Assembly (NCBI GenBank): GCA_018195615.1 | Contig: JAGTPG010000002.1 | Coordinates: forward strand, 6,317,501 to 6,381,500 | Direction of reading: 5' to 3' | DNA: 64,000 nt | Origin: Streptomyces tuirus | GTDB taxonomy: Bacteria > Actinomycetota > Actinomycetes > Streptomycetales > Streptomycetaceae | Position numbers and translations under genes: made by a program | Shown here: one piece after another, positions 37,661 to 47,819 of the stretch | Numbering within the stretch: position 1 is the first letter of the stretch | Layout of the letters: every line of letters starts with the position of its first letter | Notes under the pieces: generated by a model | Seen by the model: the letters and a program-made list of their open reading frames with translations, nothing else | The model's database searches: none | Told to the model about the DNA's origin: nothing

Positions 37661-38571
37661 ATGACAACGACAGCCTCGGTGGTCGCGTTCGACCAAGTGA
37701 GCAAGGCATACGGTGACGTCCGGGCCGTGGACGGACTGACCCTGGACCTCAACCCCGGGAGACCGTGGCGCTGCTCGGCCCCAACGGTGCCGGCAAGTCC
37801 ACCACCCTCGACCTGCTCCTCGGCCTCAAGAACCCGGACAGCGGCACGGTCCGCCTCTTCGGCACCAGCCCCCGGGACGCCATCGTCGCCGGGCGCGTGG
37901 GCGCCATGCTGCAGAGCGGCGGGCTGATGGACGAGGTCACGGTCGCCGAGCTCGTACGGCTCGCCTGCGACCTGCATCCGAAGCCGTACCGGCCCTCCGA
38001 GGTGCTGTCCCGCGCGGGCATCGCGCAGCTCGCCGACCGCAAGGTCCACAAGCTCTCCGGAGGCCAGGCCCAGCGCGTCCGCTTCGCCCTCGCCACCGCC
38101 GGCGACAGCGACCTCATCGTCCTGGACGAGCCGACCACCGGCATGGACGTCACCACCCGCCAGGCCTTCTGGGCCACCATGCGTGAGCAGGCCGACCAGG
38201 GCCGGACCGTCCTCTTCGCCACCCACTACCTCGAAGAGGCCGACGCCATCGCCGACCGGGTCCTCGTGCTGCACCGCGGCCGGCTCCTCGCCGACGGCAC
38301 GGCCGCCGAGATCAAGGCCAAGGCGGGCGCCCGCCGGGTCTCCTTCGACCTGGAGGGCACCGTCGACGAGCCCGCCCTGCGCGCCCTGCCCTTCCTGACC
38401 TCACTGGCCGTCTCCGGCCAGACCGTCCGCATCCAGTCCTCCGACGCCGACGCCACCGTCCACGCCCTCTACGGCCTCGGCCTCTACCCCCGCAACCTCG
38501 AAGTCGCCGGTCTCGGCCTGGAACAGGCCTTCGTCGCCATCACCACCGCCGAGGAGGCGAAGTCCAAGTGA
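37661..38571 (+). CDS. ABC exporter ATPase (one base lost)
   Basis: About 303 residues. The frame breaks at 37758, where a C is missing from GGCGAGACC, so that LDLNPG should continue ETVALLGPNGAGKSTT (Walker A). Signature LSGGQAQR, Walker B LIVLDEPTTGMD and switch ATHYLEE are intact; the C-terminal half is of the DrrA/Nod type. ATG at 37661. Its stop overlaps the GTG of the permease by 4 nt. With the two-component genes downstream it forms an exporter/sensor cassette of the DesKR or LiaRS-linked kind, often for drugs or membrane stress. Confidence 0.92.
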
Positions 38572-39308
38572 ACAGCCTGATCAAGCTGGAACTCACCCGC
38601 GCCCTGCGCAACCGCAAGTTCCTGTTCTTCTCCGTGATCTACCCGTCGGTGCTGTTCCTGATCATCGCGGGCAACGCCCACAGCACCACGAAGGTCCCCG
38701 GCACCGGCCTGACCCTGCCGACCTACATGATGGTCTCCATGGCGTCCTTCGGCGCCCTCACCGCCGTGCTGCTGGGCAACAGCGAGCGCATCGCCAAGGA
38801 ACGCGAGGGCGGCTGGGTACGGCAACTGCGCCTGACCACGCTGCCGGGCCGCGGCTACGTCCTCGCCAAGACCGCGAGCGCCGCCGTGGTCAGCCTGCCG
38901 TCCATCGTCATCGTCTTCGTCGTCGCGGCGACCGTGAAGGACGTACGCCTGGACGCCTGGCAGTGGCTCGCCCTCACCGGCGCGGTCTGGGCGGGCAGCC
39001 TCGTCTTCGCCGCGCTCGGCGTCGCCATCGGCTACCTGGCCACCGGGGACGCGGTTCGCCCGATCACGATGATCATCTACTTCGGCCTGTCGATGCTCGG
39101 CGGCCTGTGGATGCCGACGACGACGTTCCCGGGCTGGCTCCAGGACATCGTCCAGTGGCTGCCGACGCACGCGTACGCTGCGCTGGGGCAGGCCATCGAG
39201 CAGAGCCGCGCCCCGCACGTCCAGGACCTCGCCGTCCTCGTCGTGTCGTTCGCCCTGTTCGCGGGCGGCGCGGCCTGGCTGTACCGGAAGGACACCTTGA
39301 AGGCGTGA
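38568..39308 (+). CDS. ABC-2 type exporter permease
   Basis: 246 residues with six hydrophobic segments (FLFFSVIYPSVLFLIIAG first) and the ABC-2 pattern: a long loop ERIAKEREGGWVRQLRLTTLP and the late GLSMLGGLWMPTTTFPGWL. It pairs with the upstream ATPase. GTG start inside the ATPase stop; its own stop overlaps the histidine kinase GTG at 39305 (GTGA). Confidence 0.93.
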   Translation: MNSLIKLELTRALRNRKFLFFSVIYPSVLFLIIAGNAHSTTKVPGTGLTLPTYMMVSMASFGALTAVLLGNSERIAKEREGGWVRQLRLTTLPGRGYVLAKTASAAVVSLPSIVIVFVVAATVKDVRLDAWQWLALTGAVWAGSLVFAALGVAIGYLATGDAVRPITMIIYFGLSMLGGLWMPTTTFPGWLQDIVQWLPTHAYAALGQAIEQSRAPHVQDLAVLVVSFALFAGGAAWLYRKDTLKA

Positions 39309-40470
39309 GCGGCGTCGGCATCGGTATCGGGCAGCGCCCGGTCAACCGCAAGCAGCGGGCGGTGAAGGCGCTGTGGACCGGCATCTGGCTGGTCTACCTG
39401 AGCGCACCCGTCAGCGACCTGCTGCACGGCGGCCACAGCACGGGCGTCCGCGTCCTCGGCTGGATCGGGCTGGCCGCGTTCGTCACCTGGTACATGGTGC
39501 TGCTCTTCCGCACCGGCCGCGGCGAGCGCAACCCCCTGGTGCTCGGCTCGCTCGGGGTCCTCGCGGCCCAGTCCACGCTCCTCGCACTCACCCTGGGCCG
39601 CGAGTGGCTCGTGCTGTTCGTGTACGTCTCGATCGCGTCCGGCGCGGCCCTGCCCCTGCGCATGGCCCGCTGGACCATCCCGGCCGCGTGCGCGCTGCTG
39701 ACCGCCATCGCGCTCGCGGCGCAGGACGGGCTCTCCTACCTGGCCGGCCTGCTCATCCCGGCTCTGCTCGGCGGCTTCGCCATGACCGGCGTACGCGAAC
39801 TCGTCCGCACCACCATCGCGCTGCGCGAGGCCCGCGCCACCGTCGCCCAGCTCGCCGCCAACGAGGAACGCCTGCGCCTGGCCCGGGACCTGCACGACCT
39901 GCTCGGCCACTCGCTCTCCCTGATCACCCTCAAGAGCGAGCTGGCCGGCCGGATGCTCCCCGCCCAGCCCGACAAGGCGGCCCAGCAGGTCGCCGACATC
40001 GAGCAGGTCAGCCGCCAGGCCCTCGTCGACGTACGCGAGGCCGTCACCGGCTACCGCCGCCCCGACTGAGCGCCGAACTCGCCGGTGCCCGGGTCGCCCT
40101 GGCCGCCGCCGGCGTCACCGCCGCCCTGCCCACCGGGCCCGACCTCAGCGGCGTCCCCGAGGAGAGCGAGTCCGCCCTGGCCTGGGCACTGCGGGAGGCC
40201 GTCACCAACGTCGTACGGCACAGTGGCGCCGGCCGCTGCACGGTCGAGCTGCTGCGCCGCCAGACCCTCGACGGCCCCGTCCTCGAACTCACCGTCGAGG
40301 ACAACGGCTCCGGCGGCCCGGGCGGCGGCTACGGCAACGGCCTCACGGGCCTCACCGAACGCTTGGCCAAGACGGGCGGGACCCTGGAGGCGGGCCCGCT
40401 CAAGCACGGCTTCCGCCTGGTCGCCCGCGTGCCCACGGCCGGTCCGGCGGGCATAGGATCCCCGGCATGA
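39305..40470 (+). CDS. NarL/DesK-type sensor histidine kinase (one base lost)
   Basis: About 388 residues. Four to five membrane helices occupy residues 20-160 with almost no extracytoplasmic loop, so it likely senses membrane state or a lipophilic ligand. The HisKA_3 dimerisation box RDLHDLLGHSLSLITLKSEL holds the phospho-His; the HATPase_c part shows EAVTNVVRHSGAG and DNGSGG. One C is missing near 40063 (TGYRRP-RLSAELAG). Overlaps both neighbours by 4 nt, giving one operon with the exporter and the regulator. Confidence 0.9.
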
Positions 40471-41081
40471 GCCGCACGATCAAGGTCCTGCTCGCCGAGG
40501 ACCAGTCGATGGTCCGCGAGGCCCTGGCCGCCCTGCTCGGCCTGGAGGAGGACATCGAGGTCGTCGCCCAGGTGGCCCGCGGCGACGAGGTCCTGCGAGC
40601 GGCCCGTGCCCACCCCGTCGACGTTGCCCTCCTGGACATCGAGATGCCCGGCGCGACCGGCATCGAGGCCGCGGCCCGCCTCCACGCCGAGCTCCCGGCC
40701 GTCAAGCTGGTCATCCTCACCACGTTCGGCCGCCCGGGCCACCTGCGCAGCGCCATGGAGTCCGGCGCGGACGCCTTCCTGGTCAAGGACGCCCCCGCGG
40801 CCCAACTCGCCGAGGCGATCCGCAAGGTCCTGACCGGCGAACGGGTCATCGACCCCACGCTGGCGGCAGCGGCCCTCGCCGAGGGCGCCAACCCCCTGAC
40901 CGACCGCGAGCGCGAGGTCCTCCGCGCAGCGGCCGACGGCTCCACCAACGCGGAACTGGCCACCACCCTCCACCTCTCCCAGGGCACGGTCCGCAACTAC
41001 CTCTCCACGGCGATCCAGAAGCTCGCGGTGAGAAACCGAGCGGAGGCGGTCCGAGTAGCACGAGAAAAAGGCTGGTTGTAG
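40467..41081 (+). CDS. LuxR/NarL-family response regulator
   Basis: 204 residues, intact. Receiver domain with acidic pair Glu11-Asp12, phospho-acceptor Asp57 (VALLDIEMPG) and Lys near 106 (LVKDAPA); C-terminal GerE/LuxR HTH (LTDREREVLRAAADGSTNAE, LHLSQGTVRNYLSTA). Its ATG overlaps the kinase stop (ATGA). It should be phosphorylated by that kinase and probably activates the exporter genes ahead of it. Confidence 0.95.
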   Translation: MSRTIKVLLAEDQSMVREALAALLGLEEDIEVVAQVARGDEVLRAARAHPVDVALLDIEMPGATGIEAAARLHAELPAVKLVILTTFGRPGHLRSAMESGADAFLVKDAPAAQLAEAIRKVLTGERVIDPTLAAAALAEGANPLTDREREVLRAAADGSTNAELATTLHLSQGTVRNYLSTAIQKLAVRNRAEAVRVAREKGWL

Positions 41082-41106
41082 TCAGTCCGACGCTCCTGGG
41101 GACGCG

Positions 41107-41956
41107 TCAGTTCAGCATCGCCCGGGCCGCCAGAGCCTCCCCCGCACCCGTTCCGCGGCCTCCTCGTCCACCGCCTCCACAACCTCCGCGTACGCCTCCA
41201 GCTCCGAGGCCCCACCCGAGAAATCACCCCGGCGCACCAGCAACTGCGCCCGCTCGTAGCGCAAGCGAGCCGGATGCGACGGCAACAACAAGGACAACTC
41301 GACCGCCCACAGCGCGACATCCGACCGCTCGGGCCGAGCCGCCGCCCACGCCCGTACGTTGTTCAGGATCCGCCGCACCACATCCAGTGGATCGGCCGGC
41401 CGCAACATCGCCGGATCCAGCTGCGCCCCCGTCGCGCCCACGACGAGCAACTCCGCATCCGCCCCCGTCAGCACCCGCCCTCCGTCGAACGGATCCACGA
41501 GCACCTGCCCCTCATCGGCCCGAACCCGACCACGAAATGCCCCGGCAAGGCCACCCCGTACACCGGCGCCCCGGCCCGCCGCGCCACCTCCATCCACACC
41601 ACGGACAGCAGAATCGGCAGCCCACGACGCCGCCGCAGCACCTCATGCAGCAGTGAGGACTCCAGCCGCCGGTAGTCGGCCGGAGTGCCGTGGAACCCCA
41701 GCCGGTCACCGAGCAGCTCCCGCAACGCCACCGCCCACGCACGCGGCCCCCCGGGCCGATACGGCAGCAGCCCGGCCAGCCGGTCCAGCTCCACCTGCGC
41801 CGCGTCCAGGCCCGCCTCGTCCAGACCCCCGTCCGCCTCCGCGCCCACCAGCAGACACAGCATCGACAGATCGGGCCGCTCGGACCGGGCCTCTTCGGCG
41901 AACCGCCGCCGCAGCTCGGCGGAACGCTCCGGGGACGGGGGGTACGGGGGACGCAT
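41107..41956 (-). CDS. SirB1-family transglutaminase-like protein (two bases lost)
   Basis: About 283 residues after losses near 41513 and 41135 are restored; the second puts the end at AARAMLN with the TGA at 41109-41107. Core elements: LESSLLHEVLRRRRGLPILL, VALPGHFVVGFG and VLVDPFDGG, matching the SirB1/transglutaminase-like fold (the catalytic Cys is not evident), followed by a C-terminal TPR-like segment (RPERSDVALWAVELSLLLPS). ATG at 41956 preferred over an upstream GTG at 41977. Function unknown. Confidence 0.8.
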
Positions 41957-41986
41957 AACTGGCTCGTGCCCTCTCACGGCGATCGG

Positions 41987-43007
41987 TTACCGGCCGTTTC
42001 CGGTGCCGCCGGCATCCGGCGCCCGATAGTGGTGATACGCATGATGCGCGGCGAAACCCATCCCGGCGTACAACGCCCGCGCCCCCTCATTCTCGGCCTC
42101 GACCTGGAGCCACGCGGCCGACGCACCCTCGTCCAGGGCCTGCCGGGCCAGCGCCGCCATCACGGCCGTGCCCAGCCCCTGCCGCCGCAGCGCCGGATCG
42201 ACCTCGACGGCGGCGAACCCGGCCCACCGCCCGTCGACGACACACCGCCCTATGGCGGCCGGAGCAGCCCCCGCCGCCGCACCGGGCACGGTCGCGAACC
42301 ACACCGACGGCCCGCCCGCGAGTACCCCAGCGCCACCTCGCTCACGCCCTTGCGCTGGTAGCGGGACAGCCACGCCTCGTCGGCCTCCCGGGACAGCAGC
42401 ACCCCGACGAATCGGCACGGTCGGCCACCGGCGCGAGCGGTCCGATCCACATCTCGGCGGTCACCTCCTGCACCCAGCCCCGCGCCTCCAGCTCCGCGCA
42501 CAGCAGCTCCTGCGTGCCCTCGGCACCGGTCGCGGTCTGGACGTAGGCGGGCAGGCCGCGGTCGGCGTACCACCGCCGCACGGCGTCGAGCGCCTCGTCC
42601 AGGGGCACGCCCGGGTCACCGAGCGGCAGCACGGAATTCGCCCGCCGCGTGAACCCGGACGCGGCCCTCAGCTCCCAGTCCCCGAGCCGCTCGCTCTCCA
42701 CGGGCCGCCAGGCCCGCGCGGCGACCCGGGCCAGCTCCTCGTAGGAGGCGGCCGGACCGCGGCGACGCGCCGGTGCGGACGGCACCACCTTGCCTGCGAC
42801 CAGTGCGGATTCCGCGATGCGGACGCTTTCGCCACCCTTCCGTGTGATGAGCAGCACACCCTTGTCCCATGATGTGAGAACGCCGACCGTGTCGGTGAAC
42901 TTCTCACCCGGATCCGCATGTTCGATCAAGCTCCGTACGGAGACCCGTTTGCCCACGTCAGCAGCGGTGATACGGACCTCGAGTCGCCCGGCGGCAGAGA
43001 TTTCCAC
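41987..43007 (-). CDS. GNAT-family N-acetyltransferase (two bases lost)
   Basis: About 340 residues. The first third is a small beta domain (LEVRITAADVGKRVSVRSL); the C-terminal GNAT domain has the acetyl-CoA loop DPALRRQGLGTAVM (pattern R/Q-x-x-G-x-G/A), then WLQVEAENEGARALYAGMGF. G losses near 42411 (ADSSG-VLLSREA) and 42325 (EVAL-GVLAGG) break the frame. It is divergent from fdxA. This two-domain layout is common in actinomycetes; the acceptor is unknown. Confidence 0.82.
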
Positions 43008-43146
43008 AGGTCAGTTCACCCCTCCTGTTCGGATCATGCCCAGGAACGGAGATACTAGGGCGGGCATCGACGACGCCGCGCTCCCGCGCGCCAGGCGGCG
43101 GAGCCTGAGGAGGCCCGCCAGCGCCCTATCGAGGAGGAACGACAGC

Positions 43147-43464
43147 GTGACCTACGTCATCGCGCAGCCTTGTGTCGACGTCAAGGACAAGGCGTGCATC
43201 GAGGAGTGCCCGGTCGACTGCATCTACGAGGGCTCCCGGTCCTTGTACATCCACCCGGACGAATGCGTCGACTGTGGTGCCTGCGAGCCGGTCTGCCCGG
43301 TCGAGGCGATCTTCTACGAGGACGACACCCCGGAGGAGTGGAAGGACTACTACAAGGCGAACGTCGAGTTCTTCGACGAGCTCGGCTCGCCCGGCGGCGC
43401 CAGCAAGCTGGGGCTGATCGAGCGCGACCACCCCTTCATCGCCGCGCTGCCGCCGCAGGCCTAG
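43147..43464 (+). CDS. fdxA: Seven-iron ferredoxin
   Basis: 106 residues; GTG start after GAGGAGGAA. Cys9, Cys17, Cys21 and Cys25, and Cys40, Cys43, Cys46 and Cys50 give the 3Fe-4S plus 4Fe-4S ligand sets of FdxA/FdxC ferredoxins (Cys21 is the non-ligating position in this family). A soluble electron carrier for P450s and other oxidoreductases. It precedes dapC as in M. tuberculosis (Rv1177-Rv1178). Confidence 0.95.
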   Translation: MTYVIAQPCVDVKDKACIEECPVDCIYEGSRSLYIHPDECVDCGACEPVCPVEAIFYEDDTPEEWKDYYKANVEFFDELGSPGGASKLGLIERDHPFIAALPPQA

Positions 43465-43492
43465 TCACCGCAAGCGGCCCGCACACCGTGCC

Positions 43493-43545
43493 GCCTCGGT
43501 CCCGTACGGCCTGATCACGCCCTGATCGCCGTACGGGGCCGAGGC
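43493..43545 (+). terminator. Terminator after fdxA
   Basis: An 18-bp stem (GCCTCGGTCCCGTACGGC against GCCGTACGGGGCCGAGGC, one G-U pair) with a 17-base loop, 28 bp after fdxA and 47 bp before the dapC start. Confidence 0.85.
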
Positions 43546-43592
43546 GTTTGCCGTCACCCGGCTCGTGCGTACCAGAAAGTGAGCCAGACACC

Positions 43593-44684
43593 GTGTCCGC
43601 AGTCTCCGACCGCCTTCCCACCTTCCCCTGGGACAAGCTGACGCCGTACAAGGCCACGGCCGCCGCCCACCCGGACGGCATCGTGGACCTGTCCGTCGGT
43701 ACCCCGGTCGACCCGGTCCCCGAGCTGATCCAGAAGGCGCTGGTCGCCGCGGCCGACTCCCCGGGCTACCCGACCGTCTGGGGCACGCCCGAGCTGCGCG
43801 ACGCGATCACCGGCTGGGTGGAGCGCCGCCTCGGCGCCCGGGACGTCACCCACCGCCACGTCCTGCCGATCGTCGGCTCCAAGGAGCTCGTCGCCTGGCT
43901 CCCGACCCAGCTGGGCCTCGGCCCCGGCGACCGGGTGGCCTACCCGCGCCTGGCCTACCCGACGTACGAGGTCGGCGCCCGCCTGGCCCGCGCCGGGTAC
44001 GAGGCCTACGACGACCCGACGGGGCTGAACCCCGAGGGCCTGAAGCTCCTCTGGCTGAACTCCCCGTCGAACCCCACGGGGAAGGTGCTGTCGAAGGAGG
44101 AGCTGACCCGGATCGTCGCGTGGGCCCGCGCGCACGGCGTTCTTCTCTTCTCCGACGAGTGCTACCTGGAGCTGGGCTGGGAGGCCGACCCGGTCTCGGT
44201 GCTCCACCCCGACGTCAACGGCGGCTCGTACGACGGCATCGTGTCCGTCCACTCCCTCTCCAAGCGCTCGAACCTCGCCGGCTACCGCGCGGCCTTCCTG
44301 GCCGGTGACCCGGCCGTCCTCGGCCCGCTCCTGGAGATCCGCAAGCACGGCGGCATGATGACGACCGCACCCACGCAGGCGGCGGTGGTGGCGGCCCTGG
44401 GCGACGACGAGCACGTCCGCGTGCAACGCGAGCGCTACGCCTCCCGCCGTGAGCTGCTCCGCGAGGCCCTCCTGGCCCACGGCTTCCGGATCGACCACAG
44501 CGAGGCCAGCCTCTACCTGTGGGCCACCAGGGGCGAGTCCTGCTGGGACACGGTCGCCCACCTCGCGGAACGGGGCATCCTGGTGGCACCGGGCGATTTC
44601 TACGGCCCGGCGGGCGCGGAGTTCGTCCGAGTGGCTCTGACGGCGACGGACGAGAGGATCGCCGCGGCGGTACGACGCCTGTAG
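43593..44684 (+). CDS. dapC: Succinyldiaminopimelate transaminase
   Basis: 363 residues from the GTG at 43593 (VSAVSDRLPTFPWDKL); an in-frame ATG at 43548 lies inside the fdxA terminator. Class I/II PLP aminotransferase: LNSPSNPTGK, LFSDECYLEL, and the PLP-Lys motif SLSKRSNLAGYR. It makes N-succinyl-diaminopimelate from the keto compound and glutamate in the lysine/DAP pathway. dapE, the next step, follows 1.9 kb downstream. Confidence 0.93.
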   Translation: MSAVSDRLPTFPWDKLTPYKATAAAHPDGIVDLSVGTPVDPVPELIQKALVAAADSPGYPTVWGTPELRDAITGWVERRLGARDVTHRHVLPIVGSKELVAWLPTQLGLGPGDRVAYPRLAYPTYEVGARLARAGYEAYDDPTGLNPEGLKLLWLNSPSNPTGKVLSKEELTRIVAWARAHGVLLFSDECYLELGWEADPVSVLHPDVNGGSYDGIVSVHSLSKRSNLAGYRAAFLAGDPAVLGPLLEIRKHGGMMTTAPTQAAVVAALGDDEHVRVQRERYASRRELLREALLAHGFRIDHSEASLYLWATRGESCWDTVAHLAERGILVAPGDFYGPAGAEFVRVALTATDERIAAAVRRL

Positions 44685-44711
44685 CCGCCCGTACCGGCAC
44701 GGAGACACGAA

Positions 44712-44745
44712 GACGGGGTCCAGGGAAAACTCCCTGGACCCCGTC
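44712..44745. terminator. Bidirectional terminator between dapC and the secreted protein gene
   Basis: A perfect 15-bp stem GACGGGGTCCAGGGA / TCCCTGGACCCCGTC with an AAAC loop, between convergent genes. Confidence 0.92.
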
Positions 44746-44763
44746 GGCGGTCAGAGCCGGGCG

Positions 44764-45207
44764 TCAGCCGACCGGCAGACCCTTCGTCGGCAGCGAGGTG
44801 GACGGCACGCCACCCTTGGTCAGAGCACCCGTCGGCAGACCGCCCTTCGCGGAACCGGCCGTCTCGCCGACGAGCTGCCCGGCGGAGCCCGCCGCGTCAC
44901 CGGCCGCCTTCTGGGCGACGGGCGTGGCCTTCTTGACCACGCCACCGCCGATCTTGCCCGCGGACGGCACCGCCTTCTTGACCGTCTTGCCGCCGGTGTC
45001 GCCCGCGGACTTGGTGACGTCCTGTGCCGCACCGTCGACGGTGTTGCCGACGCTCGCCCCGTCCAGGGCGGTCAGACCGCCGAGGTTCGGGTTGGCCGGC
45101 AGCTCGGGGGCCGCGCTGGCGGAGCCGGCCGCACCGACCCCGGCAGCCGCTCCCGCAGCGACGATGAGCGCGGCACGGGCGATCCGGCGGGTCAGGGGGA
45201 GGGACAT
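44764..45207 (-). CDS. Secreted Ala/Gly/Lys-rich repetitive protein
   Basis: 147 residues. Signal peptide (LTRRIARAALIVAAGAAAGV, cleavage after SASA) and a low-complexity mature part made of GxTVKKAVPSAGKIGGG-like units with TKGGLPTG at the end; no Cys, no catalytic motif. Relatives in streptomycetes are often labelled ATP-binding proteins without a basis in sequence. Probably a cell-wall-associated filler or adhesin. GC-rich, native codon use. Confidence 0.78.
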   Translation of the reverse strand: MSLPLTRRIARAALIVAAGAAAGVGAAGSASAAPELPANPNLGGLTALDGASVGNTVDGAAQDVTKSAGDTGGKTVKKAVPSAGKIGGGVVKKATPVAQKAAGDAAGSAGQLVGETAGSAKGGLPTGALTKGGVPSTSLPTKGLPVG

Positions 45208-45552
45208 GGTGCTCCTTCGACGGGAGAGAACATTGAGGTTCGTGAAGTGTCCGACCGGGTCCGGGAGTTGATCGACCGGATGTCGATCGCCCCGGCTCGG
45301 ACGCAGTGACTACCGCTCGAAGCCCGCGAAGGTTGCGGCGCCGCAACGTAAAGAGTTGGTAATGCGTCGCATTATCGGCTGGGAACAAACGGGCAAAAAG
45401 CCCCGTGCCGGAAAGCTTGCCGAATCCTTCCAGCCCTTTGCCCCCAAGGGTTCTCACGGCTTCCCGGGTGAGCACACGAAAACCTGCGCACACCGTCACT
45501 GCCACGATGCACGGGCAACCCCCAAGGGTGAGCCCCCGCACCCCTGCGCGAT
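45208..45552. other. Gene-free upstream region of the secreted protein gene
   Basis: No reading frame of note. It contains a 7-bp inverted repeat (GATCGAC/GTCGATC, 45270-45288) and a perfect 16-bp palindrome (45332-45347). The AT-richer 45348-45410 may hold the promoter. I looked for a ydaO-type riboswitch pattern and did not find one. Confidence 0.5.
45332..45347. promoter_or_regulatory. 16-bp perfect palindrome, possible operator
   Basis: GTTGCGGCGCCGCAAC reads the same on both strands, 125 bp upstream of the secreted protein start. It is the right size for a dimeric repressor site; GC content makes chance palindromes of this length possible but uncommon. Confidence 0.35.
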
Positions 45553-46536
45553 CTAGCGCATCGTGACGATACGGACGGCGTCCGTGGTCCTCTGCGCACC
45601 CGCGGTGCCCTTCGCCGGGGCGGCCCGCCACTCACTGGCGGTGTTCCCGGCGACCCACTCCCGCCCCGCGTAGGTGACGCGCGCGATATGCAGCTCGGAG
45701 GCGTTGGCCACGGCCCAGTGCGCCAGCTGCCAGCCGCGCTGCTCGGTGGTGCGCCCCGTGCCGGAGCCGCCGTTCTCGCTCACCGGCAACGTCACGGTCC
45801 GCCCGCCGGCCCCGCCGGTACCGCTCGCGGACGGCGTCGGTGTGGCCGCCGGCGAGCGGCCCACCTCGGCGCCGGCCGGCTCCAGCACATCGCGTCCGAA
45901 GTCCCGCACCAGCGCGGCACGCACCCCGTCCGGCCCGGACGCCCGGGTCGCGGCTGGCCGCCCCTCGCAGGTCAGCGTGGCCGCGGACTGCCCGGTGAGA
46001 GCCGCCGCGAGCAGCGCCGCGTCCGGCTCGTGCTTGGCGTAGGCCTGCGGGAAGCCGCTGCGCTGCACGCGCTGCGCGGCGACGGTGAGGGGCAGCCGCG
46101 TGTACCCGGGCACCTTGACCAGGTGGTCGTAGAACTCGCCGGCCGAGTACGACGGGTCCATGATCTCCTTCGGCGTTCCCCAGCCCTGCGAGGGCCGCTG
46201 CTGGAACAGGCCGAGCGAGTCCCGGTCGCCGTGCCTGATGTTGCGCAGGGCCGACTCCTGGAGCGCGGTCGCCAGCGCGATGGTCACCGCCCGCTCCGGC
46301 AGACCGCGCCCGGTGCCCACGGCGGTGATCGTCGCCGCGTTCACCGCCTGCTCGGGCGTGAACTCGTACGACGCTCCGTCTCCGTTTCCGGAGACGACCT
46401 TGCAGCCCGGACCGCCTGTGCCTCCCGTGACGTACTGCACGACGAGGTAACCGGCGAGGGCGAGCAGAATCACGAACGCGGACCCGCATCGAAAGAGGCG
46501 GCCACGGCGCTTGGGAGTGGGGGACGGCTCTGGCAC
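45553..46536 (-). CDS. Membrane-anchored lysozyme-like (SLT-type) protein
   Basis: 327 residues from the GTG at 46536 (MPEPSPTPKRRGRLF). One membrane helix at residues 18-38 (SAFVILLALAGYLVVQYV), then an outside domain with ATALQESALRNIRHGDRD and SLGLFQQRPSQGWG, the Glu-Ser...Gly-Leu-Phe-Gln pattern of goose-type lysozyme/SLT folds, so a lytic transglycosylase activity is plausible. The C-terminal half is Pro/Thr-rich, then a compact domain near HWAVANASELHIARVTYAG. It is divergent from dapE. Confidence 0.78.
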   Translation of the reverse strand: MPEPSPTPKRRGRLFRCGSAFVILLALAGYLVVQYVTGGTGGPGCKVVSGNGDGASYEFTPEQAVNAATITAVGTGRGLPERAVTIALATALQESALRNIRHGDRDSLGLFQQRPSQGWGTPKEIMDPSYSAGEFYDHLVKVPGYTRLPLTVAAQRVQRSGFPQAYAKHEPDAALLAAALTGQSAATLTCEGRPAATRASGPDGVRAALVRDFGRDVLEPAGAEVGRSPAATPTPSASGTGGAGGRTVTLPVSENGGSGTGRTTEQRGWQLAHWAVANASELHIARVTYAGREWVAGNTASEWRAAPAKGTAGAQRTTDAVRIVTMR

Positions 46537-46621
46537 GCCGTACAAAATACTGGAGAGTACTGAGTGCCCTGGGCCGGATGTGCACAGTGGGCGCCGGACC
46601 TGGCGCGTTAGGGTCGACGCC

Positions 46622-47700
46622 ATGGCCGACACCTCGCTTGACCTCACGCTGGACGCCGCGCGGCTCACCGCCCGGCTCGTCGACTTCCGCTCCGAGAGCG
46701 GCACCGAGAAGCCGCTCGCTGACGCCATCGAGACGGCGCTGCGCGCGCTGCCCCACCTGACGGTCGACCGGTACGGCAACAACGTCGTGGCCCGTACGAA
46801 CCTGGGCCGCGCGGAGCGGGTGATCCTGGCCGGGCACATCGACACCGTCCCGATCGCGGACAACGTCCCCTCCCGCCTCGACGAGGACGGCGTCCTGTGG
46901 GGCTGCGGCACCTGCGACATGAAGTCCGGTGTCGCCGTGCAGCTGCGCATCGCGGCCACGGTCCCGTCCCCCAACCGCGACCTGACCTTCGTCTTCTACG
47001 ACAACGAGGAGGTCGCCGCGGAGCTGAACGGCCTCAAGCACGTCGCCGAGACCCACCCCGACTGGCTGGCGGGCGACTTCGCGGTCCTCCTGGAACCGTC
47101 GGACGGCCAGGTCGAGGGCGGCTGCCAGGGCACGCTGCGGATCCTGCTGAAGACCACGGGCGAGCGGGCCCACTCGGCACGCGGCTGGATGGGCTCCAAC
47201 GCGATCCACGCCGCCGCCCCGATCCTCGCCCGCCTGGCCTCCTACGAGCCCCGCTGGCCGGTCATCGACGGCCTGGAGTACCGCGAGGGCCTGAACGCGG
47301 TGGGCATCGCCGGGGGAGTGGCCGGCAACGTCATCCCCGACGAGTGCGTCGTCACCGTCAACTTCCGCTACGCCCCGACCGCACGCCCGAGGAGGCCGTC
47401 GCCCACGTCCGGGAGGTCTTCGCGGACTGCGGGGTGGAGGAGTTCGAGGTCGTCGACCACAGCTCCGCGGCGATGCCCGGTCTGTCCCACCCGGCGGCCA
47501 AGGCGTTCATCGAGGCGGTCGGCGGCACCCCGATGCCGAAGTACGGCTGGACCGACGTCTCCCGCTTCTCCGCCCTGGGCGTCCCCGCGGTCAACTACGG
47601 CCCCGGCAACCCCCACTTGGCGCACAAGCGGGACGAGCGCGTGGAGATCGCGAAGATCCTCGCGGGCGAGGAACGGCTGCGGAACTGGCTGACCGCCTGA
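46622..47700 (+). CDS. dapE: Succinyl-diaminopimelate desuccinylase (one base lost)
   Basis: About 359 residues. M20 metallopeptidase fold: GHIDTVPIADN with the first zinc His, WGCGTCDMKSG with the bridging Asp, FVFYDNEEVAAE with the catalytic Glu pair, and HLAHKRDE with the last His. The frame breaks near 47380 (four C for five in FRYAPD). Without the repair the essential C-terminal half would be lost. ATG at 46622. Releases succinate to give LL-diaminopimelate for peptidoglycan and lysine. Confidence 0.93.
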
Positions 47701-47819
47701 CCCTGCCGGGGCGCCATCGTGTTTACGGCGCTCCATCGCGGACATGCTCACGTCCCTCGTTCGTAACCCGCGTAGATCTACGCTGAGGTGGAACGACCGG
47801 CACGACGGAGGGAGCGCAC

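Noticed and set aside
45400..45552. c-di-AMP (ydaO) riboswitch ahead of the secreted protein or the lysozyme-like gene
   Set aside because: The expected conserved blocks were not found in this region on either strand.
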